64,000 bases of DNA, taken from NCBI GenBank assembly GCA_963576565.1, contig OY755040.1, positions 24,928,543 through 24,992,542 on the forward strand, written 5' to 3'. This DNA comes from Aspidapion aeneum. Taxonomy: Eukaryota > Arthropoda > Insecta > Coleoptera > Brentidae. Within the stretch, counting starts at the first letter, position 1; every line of letters starts with the position of its first letter. The translations under genes were made by a program, and so were the position numbers. Under the pieces are notes generated by a model, which saw only the letters and a program-made list of their open reading frames with translations, made no database searches and was not told the origin of the DNA. Below, piece after piece: positions 11,544 through 22,290 of the stretch.

Positions 11544-12837
11544 CTTTTATAAAAAAATATAACTTTTATTTTAATAAAATTTAAATAACTTAATTGTAGG
11601 AAGGGAAAGGGAAGTTTTTTGAAAACAAATTTGCTGACAATATAATTTTTTGAATTGCCATAATTCCTAAAGCATTTATCCGAGTATGAACATTGATAAG
11701 TTGTCTACTTATAGTATTTTAGAATCTTAAATATATTAATTGCAAATCCAAGACAGCAACATAAAATGATACAATTTTAAATTTATAAAGAAATAAAGAT
11801 CTCAATATGCTAAATACTTTTGATGCAAAAGAAAAGAAAACAAAGAGAGAGAGAGAGAACATCAAAAAGGATGGAAGAAAGCCTATGAGTGCTTGGAAGA
11901 AGAGGAGTTTTTTTTAGGTAAACTTTATTTTTATGTATTGTTTATTACTTATTTTTTATAAATATAAAATAAACTTAAACTTAAGATCTCAATTTAATTT
12001 ATGGTTTGAATGCTTGGTGATAATTTTTTTGGCTTGATACTTACACACAAGTAAATGTTTGTAAAAACCAAACAAATAAACAGAATATTGTTCATTTTTT
12101 TCTTAACTAACTTGTCAAATTTTACCCTTAGTAAAAAATGACTTAATTTGCACTTTATGCGTTCGCAAAAAATTAAGCTTTGTTTTTCTATTTATACAAA
12201 AGTTACCAACTCGTTAGCAATTAATCATTAATATGTAAAAATATTTTGAAGATAAAATTTGCTATATTAAAGGGTTTTGCACAATCAGTGCATGAAATCA
12301 ATGAATTTTAGACTGTATCGTGCCAGATTTTTGTTTGGAAATGTCTACCGGTTTTTTGAAAACATGATAGACGGTTTTATTAGATAGTACGTAGAAATTA
12401 AGTACCTTTTAATAGTGTGTTTAAAATTTTTAAAAAAATAATGTGCTCAAGGAGAAGAGACAACTAAGCTAACTATTAAATTAATTATCTTCCACTTTTC
12501 CTATGCACCTTTTAGTAAACACAAAAACGTAGCATAAATGTTATACTTACAACGTTGACACCACATTATGTCTAAGGGCAACAACGTTATAATAATATTC
12601 CTATTTTTTTTTCTACTATTACGTTGAGGCAACATCCGTGTATAACCTTATTTGAACGTATTATTATGATATTAATTTAACATTCAACTTTTATATTTAG
12701 ATATCAAATTTTGTATGAATATATATTTGAATTTAAATAATCTTAAAAACATATTGTTTAATAGTAAAAATTAAACTACAACGTTGGTTGATGCCCTACG
12801 TGTTAGTGCTTACTGACTGTGCAACAGCTATCATATT
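11544..12837. repeat. Array unit 5 (terminal)
   Basis: Full-length terminal unit. It leads directly into the only complete copy of the hAT element (12838-13030), whereas earlier units break off about 32 bp into it. Confidence 0.8.
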
Positions 12838-13030
12838 CAGGGGTGGATGGGCCATATGGGAAAAATAAAAAATCCCGGTGCCTTATGAAACGGTACCTAC
12901 CAGTCACGGGCCAAAAAAGGGTGATAATGCATATTTATTAGGAATATGTGTTCCAATTAGCGTTGTTGTAGTATATGGGCTGGTCGCCTATTTTTTACCG
13001 GGCCGGTTTATTGTTTCCCATCCACCCCTG
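12838..13030. mobile_element. Complete short hAT element closing the array
   Basis: Left end CAGGGGTGGATGGG and right end CCCATCCACCCCTG are perfect 14-bp inverted repeats. The flanking octamers ATCATATT and CTTATATT match at 6 of 8, as expected for an aged hAT target duplication. 193 bp, non-coding. Confidence 0.8.
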
Positions 13031-13510
13031 CTTATATTATAAAATATACCCTAGATATGGAATTATATCTATCTTAGCAATATTAGTCAAAGCGACAAGG
13101 AATTGTCCCTATTTTGTCAGATCTTTGCAAATCATGAGGAATTGCCCCGCTGTCAGAGTCATATCTTGACGCCAAATCAGCGTTCAAGACTTGATCACAG
13201 CGGGCGGCGACTCGTGTCAATACAACATGGCAGTGTCAGAATTTTGAGTCATTAAAAATAAATCTATTTTTTTCAAAGAAACTAACCCATGACCACCCGA
13301 ATTCCGCCATGAAATAACTCACAATTTATAAAAATATGTGCTCAAATAATCTAAATTATTGTAAATTGCGTAAATTAAAACATCCATGCTCCACGCCCAA
13401 AAACAATGCGAGTAATAGGACTAACTGATGGTCTGTGCCAGGCACATAAAGTCGTTGATCTTACAAACTGACGTATCTCAAAAAAATGCAGTTTTGAGAT
13501 AAGACCATAA
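13031..13510. other. Unannotated stretch
   Basis: No gene or known repeat recognised between the array and the Tigger-like element. Confidence 0.4.
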
Positions 13511-13512
13511 TA

Positions 13513-14099
13513 CAGTGAAACCTCTCCTTGGGGACACCTCTATTAAGCGGACACTCCCTTTAGGCGGACAACATTGTTGGAACCAAGCTTTTGCCTATCT
13601 CTTTACATGTAAAATTCCCTCCTATAACCGGACACTCTAATAACCGGACGCGAACAATTTTTTTTTGGTTAAACAATTTTGAAACCTCCCTTAACCGGAC
13701 GCGAACCTCTGACAACGGGACGGAGCGCTGCACACATGGGCATAACTATTATGTAGTATGTTGGCAACAATGCACTCTGCAGCCGGGGAATTACCTCTTT
13801 CCGTTTAAATGCGGTGACTAAATACTTCTGTCGTATTTACAACATTATTTTATTCGGCGGGACTGCTGAGTTTACTGTTCGGTTGGGTAATAATAGATCT
13901 CCTTAAAATGGCGCCTAGTAAAAAAACATCTATCAGCACGAAAGATCGCCGAAAATTTTAATATCGGAAAATCTCAAGCAGCGGCAATTGTTAATAAATA
14001 TATGTCAAAACTTCGCAGTTCCCTCTCTTAAGCGGACACCTCCAATAAGCGGACAAAATCGACGGAACCATGAGTGGCCGCTTATGGGAGGTTTCACTG
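13513..14099 (+). mobile_element. Tigger/pogo-like DNA transposon, internally deleted (copy 1)
   Basis: The terminal inverted repeats CAGTGAAACCTC.../...GAGGTTTCACTG are flanked by TA at 13511-13512 and 14100-14101. Sub-terminal repeats of AAGCGGACA and AACCGGACGCG give both ends the multi-repeat structure typical of Tigger elements. The interior keeps the start of a transposase gene (13908 onward), but almost all of the DDE domain is lost. 587 bp. A second copy is at 31621-32256 in the opposite orientation. Confidence 0.87.
13908..14015 (+). pseudogene. Tigger transposase N-terminus, CENP-B-type HTH remnant
   Basis: An ATG opens MAPSKKTSIST, then a frame change leads to FNIGKSQAAAIVNKYMSK, the recognition-helix region of the N-terminal helix-turn-helix of pogo/Tigger transposases and CENP-B. 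Frameshifts and stops show it is dead. Copy 2 (minus strand, start codon at 31864-31862) keeps extra residues between these two parts. Confidence 0.7.
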
Positions 14100-14101
14100 T
14101 A

Positions 14102-14740
14102 CTTCCTTATTTGTTCTTTTTTTTAAAGCAGTACGATGGTATCCCTTTGTCGTATCTCAAAACATTCATATTTTGGCTCTCACAAATAGACGTAATTCAA
14201 GATACGTCCTTACAATTACAATAAATGCGTTACGTCAGTTTGTAAGAACAACGACGATAATTTCTTTGATTTTTCCTATTTAAACAACACTAAAATGCCC
14301 AATATTGGCCCTATCGCTGCCACTCATATAGAATGCAGATAAAATCTATCTCTATTCGAAGAAGCCAAGAGAAAAGTGGCTGCGTGTTCGACACTGCTTG
14401 GGGTTTCAGTGCGTGGCTCAGTCATGGCATCGCCGTCGCATCAAATCGGAGTGTGATCCACTGCATTACACAGGGCTACCGAATTTCATATAATATATAA
14501 ATGAAAAAGATATTCATAAAATAAAATAAAAACCTATAAAGATGTTTTAAAAATAAAAAACGTGTTTTTGCAGACAAATATGGTAGTGCCATGGCTCCGT
14601 GGCACTACCTCACGATCCGCCACTGCTAGATCACTGTAATAATTGTAGGGAATTGATTAGAATATTTTTCTAAGGACTATTAGTTAGTTATTGCTATGCT
14701 ACTCCTCCAAGAAATCTTCTAGGTTATAAGTGATCAATAA
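14102..14740. other. Unannotated stretch with a perfect short hairpin
   Basis: No gene seen. GGTAGTGCCA (14582-14591) and TGGCACTACC (14600-14609) form a perfect 10-bp hairpin with an 8-nt loop. GATCCGCCACTG near 14615-14626 looks like an orphan hAT right end. Confidence 0.45.
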
Positions 14741-15464
14741 AAAATACTCTGCCAATATATGGGCCCCTAAGCTCACACTAGGTACTATAGTTATGGTTTA
14801 CGTGTGACGTAATATAACTAAAAACTGAAATATATTTTATTCAACTCCAGACTAAATTACCTTTTGTTTGATATCACACAAGCCATGTTTTGACAAACTC
14901 AAATGTTTAAAATCTACCCCCACGCTAAAAAAAAAACAAAAACTAATATGTATTTTGTTAAACTCCTGGTTCAATTACCTTTCGTTTGATATCACACACG
15001 TCATATTTTCACTTAAACTCTAATTTTTGAAATATACCCCCACCCTTTTTTTAAAATAAATTAAAATGTATTTTGTTTAACTCCAGACTCAATTACCTTT
15101 CGTTTGATATCACACACGCCATATTTTCACATAAACTCTAATTTTTGAAATCTACCCCCACCCTTTTATTTGGTTTGTGTTCGGTGGATTTTGTTCATTT
15201 TTAAATGGGACCATCTCGACCCAAGACCCAGTCTAGGTACCAAATTTCATTAAAATCGGCCAAGCGGTTTTTGAGTTATGCGCGTTGGTCGTTACAGACA
15301 TACAGACCGACATACAGACAGACAGACGGCGCAACAAAAAAGTTTCAAAATCATCTGAAACGCAAAGATATAGAAAAAATTTTGAAATCGGAGCAACTTT
15401 TTTTTCTCGAAAAAATTAGGATCACCATAGCTCACACTACTATAGTATAGTATATGTGTGAGCT
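14741..15464 (+). mobile_element. Helentron/HINE-like element, copy 1
   Basis: One of four copies of a non-autonomous family: start AATACTCTGCC, subterminal hairpin AGCTCACAC...GTGTGA-like, two or three ~120-bp direct repeats containing CCTTTCGTTTGATATCACAC, the motif ACCAAATTTCATTAAAATCG, a (CAGA)n microsatellite (15296-15329, short here), and a terminal hairpin AGCTCACAC...GTGTGAGCT. It lacks terminal inverted repeats. Internal tandem repeats, a GTCT/CAGA microsatellite and a terminal hairpin match the structure of Helentron-associated elements (DINE-1/HINE). That classification is an inference. 724 bp. Confidence 0.7.
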
Positions 15465-16045
15465 AATATGTTGGAACCTTCGAAAACCTATATTATTGAT
15501 TAACGTGTTACGCGTTGCAAACTAGCTATCTCAAATTAGAAAATGTTGAAGGCTCTTGAAAACGTTCATATTATGCATGTTCTGATTAACGTGTTGCGTA
15601 AAGAAAACTAGCCATAACTCCCTATTAAATCTACATATTTGTCGAAAACTTTTTTTATTTGTGTATAAGTACTTATAAATATTTTATTTAAAATAAATAT
15701 TATCATTATTTGATATTTATGGCCATTGACAACAGGTAATTATAATAACAATCGGATATTTTTTGACAATTGATGAGCACAATATTTTCCACAAAAACGA
15801 TGTCGCGAATTCTATAAACAAGAATTTATCTGAGCAGGCGCGTAGCGCTGGGGGCTTTTAGGGGTTAAACCCTCCCCCATAAGGCAAATAATTGTGTGCA
15901 TTCTTAATATCTTCTTCAAAAATTTTTTTTTTAATTTTTTATATACATGGTGTTAATAGAGTATGTCGCCAAACTTCAGAGAACTTCTTTGAAGGCTTAG
16001 TTTTTGAGATACAGGTTGTTAAAGTTTTAATTTTGTGTTTGTTTT

Positions 16046-16183
16046 AGCTCACACATATACTATACTATAGTAGTGTGAGCTATGGTGATCCTAATTTTTT
16101 CGAGAAAAAAAAAGTTGCTCCGATTTCAAAAATTTTTATATATCTTTGCGTTTCAGATGATTTTGAAACTTTTTTGTTGCGCC

Positions 16184-16217
<34 letters not shown>

Positions 16218-16218
16218 A

Positions 16219-16261
<43 letters not shown>

Positions 16262-16837
16262 GTGTCTGTATGTCTGTCTGTAACGACCAACGCGCATAAC
16301 TCAAAAACCGCTTGGCCGATTTTAATGAAATTTGGTACCTAGGCTGGGTCTTGGGTCGAGATGGTCCCATTTAAAAATGAACAAAATCCACCGAACACAA
16401 ACCAAATAAAAGGGTGGGGGTAGATTTCAAAAATTAGAGTTTATGTGAAAATATGGCGTGTGTGATATTAAACGAAAGGTAATTGACTCTGCAGTTAAAC
16501 AAAATACATTTTAATTTATTTAAAAAAAAAAGGGTGGGGGTATATTTTAAAAATGAGTTTAAGTGAAAATATGGCGTGTGTGATATCAAACGAAAGGTAA
16601 TTGAGTCCGGACTTTAACAAAATACATTTTAGTTTTTGTTTTTTTCTAAGGGTGGGGGTAGATTTAAAAAAATTGAGTTTAAGTCAAAACATGGCTTGTG
16701 TGGTATCAAACAAAAGGTAATTTAGTCTGGAGTTGAATAAAATATATTTCAGTTTTTAGTTATATTAGCTCACACGTACACTATAACTATAGTACCTAGT
16801 GTGAGCTTAGGGGCCCATATATTGGCAGAGTATTTTT
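16046..16837 (-). mobile_element. Helentron/HINE-like element, copy 2, nested in foldback arm
   Basis: Opposite orientation to copy 1. It carries the longest (TCTG)n tract of the family (about 16183-16286). The sister arm of the host foldback reads GTTTGTTTTTTTCATAGC without the insertion, placing the insertion in a T-run with no obvious target duplication, as expected for Helitron-type transposition. The ORFs here that read LSVCLSVC or DRQTDRQT are the microsatellite, not proteins. Confidence 0.75.
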
Positions 16838-17047
16838 CTTATAACTCTTGCAGTTTTTGAGATGTTAAGCCTAAATCTAGAACGTATATTTAACTACAAG
16901 ACATACATTATTGAGCATGCCAAATATTAGGAAAAAACTACAGAGTGATATTTTTTCCGAGGTCATGCCTCCTTTCTTCCCTCAGAACTTTTTTGCAGTC
17001 AGTCACTGGCAGATTCAAAAATATAAAATGAATTCCTTGTTTTATTA

Positions 17048-17261
17048 CAGTGGCGGATCCAGGGGGGGGCAGAGGGCCCCCCCCCCCCACCCACACATAT
17101 AACTTATTTTTGAGTTTAGCAGCATCACTTATTTAAAATTTGTCACAAATTCTACTACTAAATTTCACACCTTAATTTCTATAAAAACCACAAAAAAAAT
17201 TTTTTTTGATGTTTGCAGCCATTTTGGCCCCTCCCCCACGGAAATCCAGGATCCGTCACTG
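17048..17261. mobile_element. hAT MITE (CAGTGGCGGATCCAGG type)
   Basis: The terminal repeats CAGTGGCGGATCCAGG and CCAGGATCCGTCACTG enclose 214 bp with C- and G-runs. Flanking octamers TTTTATTA and TTTTATTC match at 7 of 8. The sister arm of the host foldback has TTTTATTC uninterrupted. Confidence 0.85.
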
Positions 17262-17879
17262 TTTTATTCAGAAACTTTTTGGTCTCCTGCAACTTTTTGC
17301 ATCTGTTTTTGAGAAAAAAGGCAAAAATAGATACTTTTTATCTTTGATTGCTATTCAGAAATTACATAAAACTCGCATAAAATTAAAATAATGTACTACA
17401 GTGACTATTTTAATGTCATTAAGCAGGGTACAAGTTTTTTGTTGTCTTTTTTCTCGAAAACGGTTAGAGATACAAAAAAATGCAAGAGATCAAAAAGATT
17501 CTGAATAAAACAAAGAATTCATTTCATATTTTTGATTCTGTCATTGGCTTACTGCAAAAAGGTTCTGGGAGTAAAAAGGGGGAATGAGCCCTGACAAAAT
17601 ATCACCCTGTAGTTTCTTCCTGTTATTTGGCACGCTTAATGATGTATGCCTCGTAGCTAAATACAGGTTCCCAATTTGAGTCAAGCATCTAGAAAACTGC
17701 ACAAGCTATGAAAAAAACAAACAAAAAATTTTAATGTTGACACCCTGTATCTCGAAAACTAAGCATTTGCGAACCAAAAAATCATCCTCTGAAGTTTAGA
17801 TATACTTTATTCATACACTATATACATTTATACATTCGAAACCCCCCATTGCATCAACGGCCCTACGCTACTGCTTCTG

Positions 17880-18075
17880 AGTATTACGCCACTATTAAGA
17901 AAACCGCTGAACCGATTTTCATTAAATATTCAGGCAAAATATCGTACAATACTGTAATGAGCTGATTAAATTTTAATCAAAATCTATTAATGTTTTTTTT
18001 TTACAGTTTAAACATTGAAAAAATGCCACCTTTTTAGCTGAGCATCGCATCAATATGCGGTTTTCCAAGTATAGT
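17880..18075. repeat. Dispersed repeat with GCATCGCATCAATATGCGG
   Basis: Shares AAAACCGCTGAACCGATTTT, a block of ATCAAAATCTATTAATG, and the palindromic GCATCAATATGCGGTTTTC with copies at 47826-48060 (inverted) and 53580-53760. Non-coding; class unknown. Confidence 0.65.
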
Positions 18076-18171
18076 ACATAAAGTTTACTTGAAATTTTCT
18101 AATTAGACCAGTCATTGGAGCGAAAAAAAGACCCCCAGCTTGCAAAAGGTGGTGTAGTCGCAATTTTGACA

Positions 18172-18418
18172 TATCTGTCGTGCAAAGCAGAGACCTAGTA
18201 AGTCAAAAACCAGTGTTTTGAGAAATAGAGTTTGAAGTTTATTTAACTACATACTAACTATAATTTATTTAACTACATATTAACTACATAACTTCCTTGT
18301 TTTTCAGAATAGCCACATTCTAGAAAAACTGGCTGGCGCCGTTTTTTACGGCGATTTCGATGATATAAAAGTCTAATTTTCGAGTCCAGTTACTAGGTTT
18401 TTGCTTTGCACGGCAGAT
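18172..18418. repeat. Small inverted repeat nested in the foldback arm
   Basis: ATCTGTCGTGCAAAGCAGAG...CCTAGTAA at 18172-18202 mirrors TTACTAGG...GCTTTGCACGGCAGAT at 18389-18418. About 247 bp; not seen in the partner arm, so probably a MITE. Confidence 0.6.
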
Positions 18419-19517
18419 GTTTGTTGTCAGACTAGTGGTTTTCGAGTTATGACGCTAAACATTTCGCCGTTATTTTAGATTTTGACCAATTTTTTTAATT
18501 AGTGGCATTTAACTTCGAAACTGCTTATTTTTGACAAAATCTGTAATAACATAAAATAAAGATTAACTAATTTCCTATAAAATAAGATACCACTGAGTTC
18601 TCTGGGAAGTTGAAGTGTTAGCAGTGTTTCCTATGTATTTCCATAGTTTATGCAAAATAAACCGAAATTGTTTAGTTTTATGTCATTTTCTCAAAAGGTA
18701 AGCATTTTACAGAAAGTATGTAGTCAGCTTTATTATAGAAAATTAAATTATCTATTAAACGATGTATAACCGAAGTGGACGAAGTCCACGGTTAGCACTT
18801 AATTAGCACTTACAAATTGGTTTTTTTTAAGATCACGATGTTTTTTAGGTTTTATTCGATTTACAAAAAAACTAAGCATTTTAGGAAAAAAATTTAAAAT
18901 ACCCTTTTTAGAGAAAATAAAATGATCTTTCAAATAACATATCACAAAGTTCTGTTTAGGCTATTATTGAAACTTCAGGGACGTTTGAATATAGAAGTTA
19001 TTTTTTTTTATTTGTTTTATTCAGTTTTCTTAAAAACTAAGCTTTCTAAAAAATCTTATTTAACTCTATATTGTTGAAAATAAAATTATCTTTAAAACGA
19101 TAGTGGGTTTTTATTAACGGGTAACACTCGAAGAATATACGCATGTTTGGTGATTTATTGTTCTTCATCTATTTTACCAATTTTTTTAAAAACAAAGCCT
19201 TACTGGGCAAAAAGTTTTACTTTGTGTTTTAGACAATTAAATTTTCTTTCGGAGGATGTGTATAGCTATAACATTTAGATAACTGTTAATAGCGTCCAAT
19301 TGGAAAAAAAAATCACCAAACATGCGTACATTCATTAAGTGTTCCCCGTTAATAAAAACCCAGTAGATACATATGGTTTTAAAGATAAGTTTATTTTCAA
19401 CAAAATAGAGTAAAACAAAGTTTTTCAGAAATCTCAGTTTTTGAGAAAATTAAATAAAACAAATGAAAATTTTTTAAAAACAAACCTCATCATGCAGACG
19501 CGCCTGGAAAGTCAATA

Positions 19518-19922
19518 CACGGTAAAATTTTTTGTCTACAATGAAACAACTACTTTTCTTGATTAAATAATTTTACGATAAAATAATTTGTTTTAAATTT
19601 AAATATTTCTTTTTAGTTCAACGCAGCGTTTAATCTTGAAATGATACTGTATTTTTTTTCTTTAATTCTTTTGTTTCAGTATACTACATTTTGTAACAAA
19701 GCAAATTGTCTTCATATAAGTAATATTTTGCTTCTAGAGAAAACGGTGCCTTAGATTAATTCAGTTCCAATTTATAATCAAACAATTTCTGTTTCACATT
19801 AAAATAAAGTGAAGACATTTTTTGTGCTATATCAAGAAAATATTCTCTTGGTGAATAGGAAAGCACAAATTATTTTACTTCAAAACAATTTGCTTTGATC
19901 CAAGACAAATTTTTTTATCATG
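19518..19922. mobile_element. TA-flanked MITE with CACGGTAAAA ends (copy 1)
   Basis: The left end CACGGTAAAATTTTTTGTCT and the right end ...GACAAATTTTTTTATCATG are inverted repeats, bounded by TA (19516-19517 and 19923-19924). A second, inverted-orientation copy is at 42702-43104. 405 bp, non-coding; TA duplication suggests Tc1/mariner. Confidence 0.75.
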
Positions 19923-20519
19923 TAATAGCTTTACGGCGTTTAAAAGCACATTTTATTTTCTCTAAAAAAGGTTTTTTTTACATCCTTCCCTAAAATGCTC
20001 AGTTTTCAAACTGAATAAAATCAAAGTAAATATTTTTTTTCGTGATCCTAAAAAATAACCCGAATTTATGGATGCTAATTAAGTGCTAACGGTGGACTTG
20101 GCCCACTTAGATGATACATCGTTTAAAAGATTAGTTGGTCTTTATTTTATGTTATTACAGATTTTCTCAAAAATAAGCACTTTCGAAGAAGAAGGCCACT
20201 AAAACAATTGGTCAAAATCCAAAGTGCCGGCGAAATGTTTAGCGTCATAACCATTTGTCTGAAAAAACGTAGAAATGTAGACAATATTATTGTAAAACTT
20301 TTTTTTCTAAAACGTACAGTAACCAAGTAATTTAAAAAATCCATGGTGCACCCTAAATCCAAGATGGTGGGGGGAGCCGGCCTCCCGTAAGGTCGAAAAG
20401 TCAGATTTGTTTTTAGGACTCCAATGTCAACAACATATCTCAAAATCGCGACTTTTCCACCTTTTGCAAGCTAAAATTCTATAATGACTGGACTAAATGA
20501 GCTAAGAAGAATATTTTTC

Positions 20520-21200
20520 GTCCAAAAATGTGTCTCAAGGTTTCGCTGTTGTATATCTTATGTCAATGTTTGCTGCTAGAAAGGCTCTAATTTGCTTTTG
20601 ATTAAATTTTTCGTATTATCACAGTCGTGATGTTTGTTCTTGACCTGAATCCAGCACTTTTCACATAACAAATTCTTATCGTGGGTACATCTGCTGTCCC
20701 AAAAAGGACTACAACAAGCAATTTCTTATCCTTTGAAAGGTATATTCTATGTATATTTCTATTTTTCTATCAGAGTTTACATTATACCCATTAAGGTGCT
20801 ACAGCAAATAAATGATGCCAAGGCCGACTTTTGAATTTTTAACATCAAAAATATAAATAAAAATCTACAAAAATTTTAAAATAATAAATGTATATTTTGC
20901 TTTTTTTTAAGTTTTAATGAGGCGATAAAATTTCTAAAATTTGTTGTTAGCCAAGCGTAGGCGAGCCTCGAGTCGGGTGCAAAAATTTTGCGCTTTTTTA
21001 AGTCAAAGGAGTATCCAGGAGGGGCTGCTGCCCCCTTTTTTACCAGATTTTTTTAAAATCATTAAATGAAATTCAAATAGATTATTAACTTAAACCACCA
21101 AGTTAAGAAGGCCATGGAATTCAGAAACCAGCCCTTTTTTTTAAATTCTTTATGAAATCACATATCTTTTTGTGCAACTAAACGTGAAATTTTTATTTGA
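20520..21200. other. Unannotated stretch
   Basis: No gene seen. A CCAGGAGGGGCTGCTGCCCCC segment near 21016 resembles the G/C-rich head of hAT MITEs but has no partner. Confidence 0.4.
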
Positions 21201-21207
21201 AAAATTT

Positions 21208-21450
21208 ATAATAAAAAAAAACACTCAACTTCTAAATTTACTTGTAAGTACTAGTCGCAGTTGAGTACAAAATTAATAGGTATACCTGTAATGTACGACA
21301 TGCTTCAACGTTTAGTTTTGATGCCCAAAGCGCACTTACGAAATTATACAGTTTCGTATTTTCATGAATCAGGTTATTGGGTAATTTTGTACCCAACTGC
21401 GACTAGTAGCGACAAGTAAATTTAGCAGTTGGGTGTTATTTTATTTAAAA
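21208..21450. repeat. Inverted repeat with CAACTGCGACTAGT arms
   Basis: The left arm near 21218-21275 (AAATTTACTTGTAAGTACTAG then TCGCAGTTGAGTACAAAATT) mirrors the right arm near 21380-21450 (AATTTTGTACCCAACTGCGA then CTAGTAGCGACAAGTAAATT). Loop about 105 bp. Confidence 0.7.
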
Positions 21451-21565
21451 AAAAATTATTTCCAACTTTTAGGTTTCATTCTTAATCCGCCTTATAACTA
21501 GCTTTACCCAAAAAGTACGTGTAGATTTTCTACGGACGCGAATAGTGTTACCTTCTATTGAGTGA

Positions 21566-21866
21566 AGGTGGGGGAGGGGAGAGGGAGGAGGAAACTAGTA
21601 AAATGGTGCCGAAAAAAATCTTAAAGCTTGTGCCGAAAGAATTTTTGAAATCGCTCTAAATTTGTGCAAGGTATAGCTCCAACTATTACTAATAAGGAGG
21701 CTGGGGAGAAGAGAGGGAAAGGAAGGGGGAAACTAGTAAAATGATGTTGGAAAAAAAGTCTTAAAGCGTGTGCAGAAAGAATTTTTGAAATCGCTCTATA
21801 TTTGTGCAAGGTATAGCTATAACTATTACACTATTACTAATAAGGAGGGTGGGGAGAAGAGAGAGA
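21566..21866. repeat. Tandem repeat, ~139 bp unit, about 2.2 copies
   Basis: Direct copies of GAAACTAGTAAAATG (21589, 21728) and GAAAGAATTTTTGAAATCGC (about 21636, 21776), separated by purine-rich GGGGAGAAGAGAG blocks. The minus-strand ORF 21621-21809 is a product of the repeat. Confidence 0.8.
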
Positions 21867-21889
21867 TATTTGATAAAATTATGTAAATA

Positions 21890-22290
21890 TGGTTTTTGCA
21901 TAGGTATGGGGAAAATAACAGGAGGGTTGATATGTGGGAGCAGAGAGGACTACAAAGTAACGACAGCAAATTAGAGGACATTTGCAATGGCTAATCAAAG
22001 AAATTTCAATAAAATCGCCTGAAATTTAGATTATTTGTATGCCTTCAAGCCTACATCATGTGACAAAATGGCGTCTGAAGACCGTCATGTTGATTCATGT
22101 TTAAAAAAATATAGCCTATAGCACCTTCGGGATCAGTAGCAATTCAACGACACCTTTTTTGTCAAAATCGGTTCAGCCGTTTAGCCTCTAGCGAGACACA
22201 GACATACATATTTACTTACATACAACAATCGAAAAACATTACCCTTCCTTTCGCCGTCGTGCTGCAGTTGGGTAAAAATACATAGTTTCC
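21890..22290. repeat. Dispersed repeat ending in GCAGTTGGGT
   Basis: Contains GTCAAAATCGGTTCAGCCGT followed by a run of ACAGACATACAT and ends CGTCGTGCTGCAGTTGGGT. The shared CAACTGC ends suggest it belongs with 21208-21450 as one larger decayed element. Confidence 0.5.

Larger units (their letters stand above)
6768..12837. repeat. Five-unit tandem array of a ~1.07-1.36-kb repeat
   Basis: Five head-to-tail units share landmarks in the same order: TGTAGGAAGGGAAAGGGAAG, TTGATGCAAAA..(AG)n, TGGTGATAATTTTTTTGGCT, GCACAATCAGTGCATGA, CAACGTTGGTTGATGCC. Each unit ends in TCATATTCAGGGGTGGATGG-like sequence, the left end of the hAT element that is complete at 12838-13030. Junctions fall at about 7840, 9161, 10785 and 11543. 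Unit spacings are 1321, 1625 (1361 without an inserted hAT MITE), 757 (internal deletion) and 1326 bp. The short minus-strand ORFs here fall inside the repeat and show no protein-like composition. Confidence 0.88.
15835..17873. mobile_element. Large foldback element starting CAGGCGCGTAGCG, with nested insertions
   Basis: The left arm (15835-16045 plus 16838-17340) is inverted-complementary to the right arm (about 17400-17873). Matching blocks include TTTTTGAGATACAGG, ATATTAGGAAAAAACTACAG and GAATTCCTTGTTTTATT. The flanking octamers TATCTGAG and CTTCTGAG match at 6 of 8, suggesting a hAT-like 8-bp duplication. A HINE-like element and a hAT MITE are inserted in the left arm only; the intact right arm shows the empty sites. 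Confidence 0.7.
18090..20510. repeat. 2.4-kb foldback (long inverted repeat)
   Basis: Left arm about 18090-19190, right arm about 19300-20510. Paired blocks include CAGTCATTGGAG / ATAATGACTG, GCTTGCAAAAGGTGG, ATGACGCTAAACATTTCGCC, GATGTATAACCGAAGTGGAC, and CACCAAACATGCG. Each arm has private insertions. Terminal duplication not identified. No coding capacity. Confidence 0.7.

Noticed and set aside
6768..12837. CRISPR-like array
   Set aside because: Units are over 1 kb with no short repeat-spacer pattern, and the genome is eukaryotic.
16075..16370. ORFs of 74-96 codons rich in LSVCLSVC or DRQTDRQT on both strands (also 26772-27023 and 30915-31186)
   Set aside because: They translate the (TCTG)n/(CAGA)n microsatellite of the HINE-like elements in several frames; the period of 4 makes all frames open.
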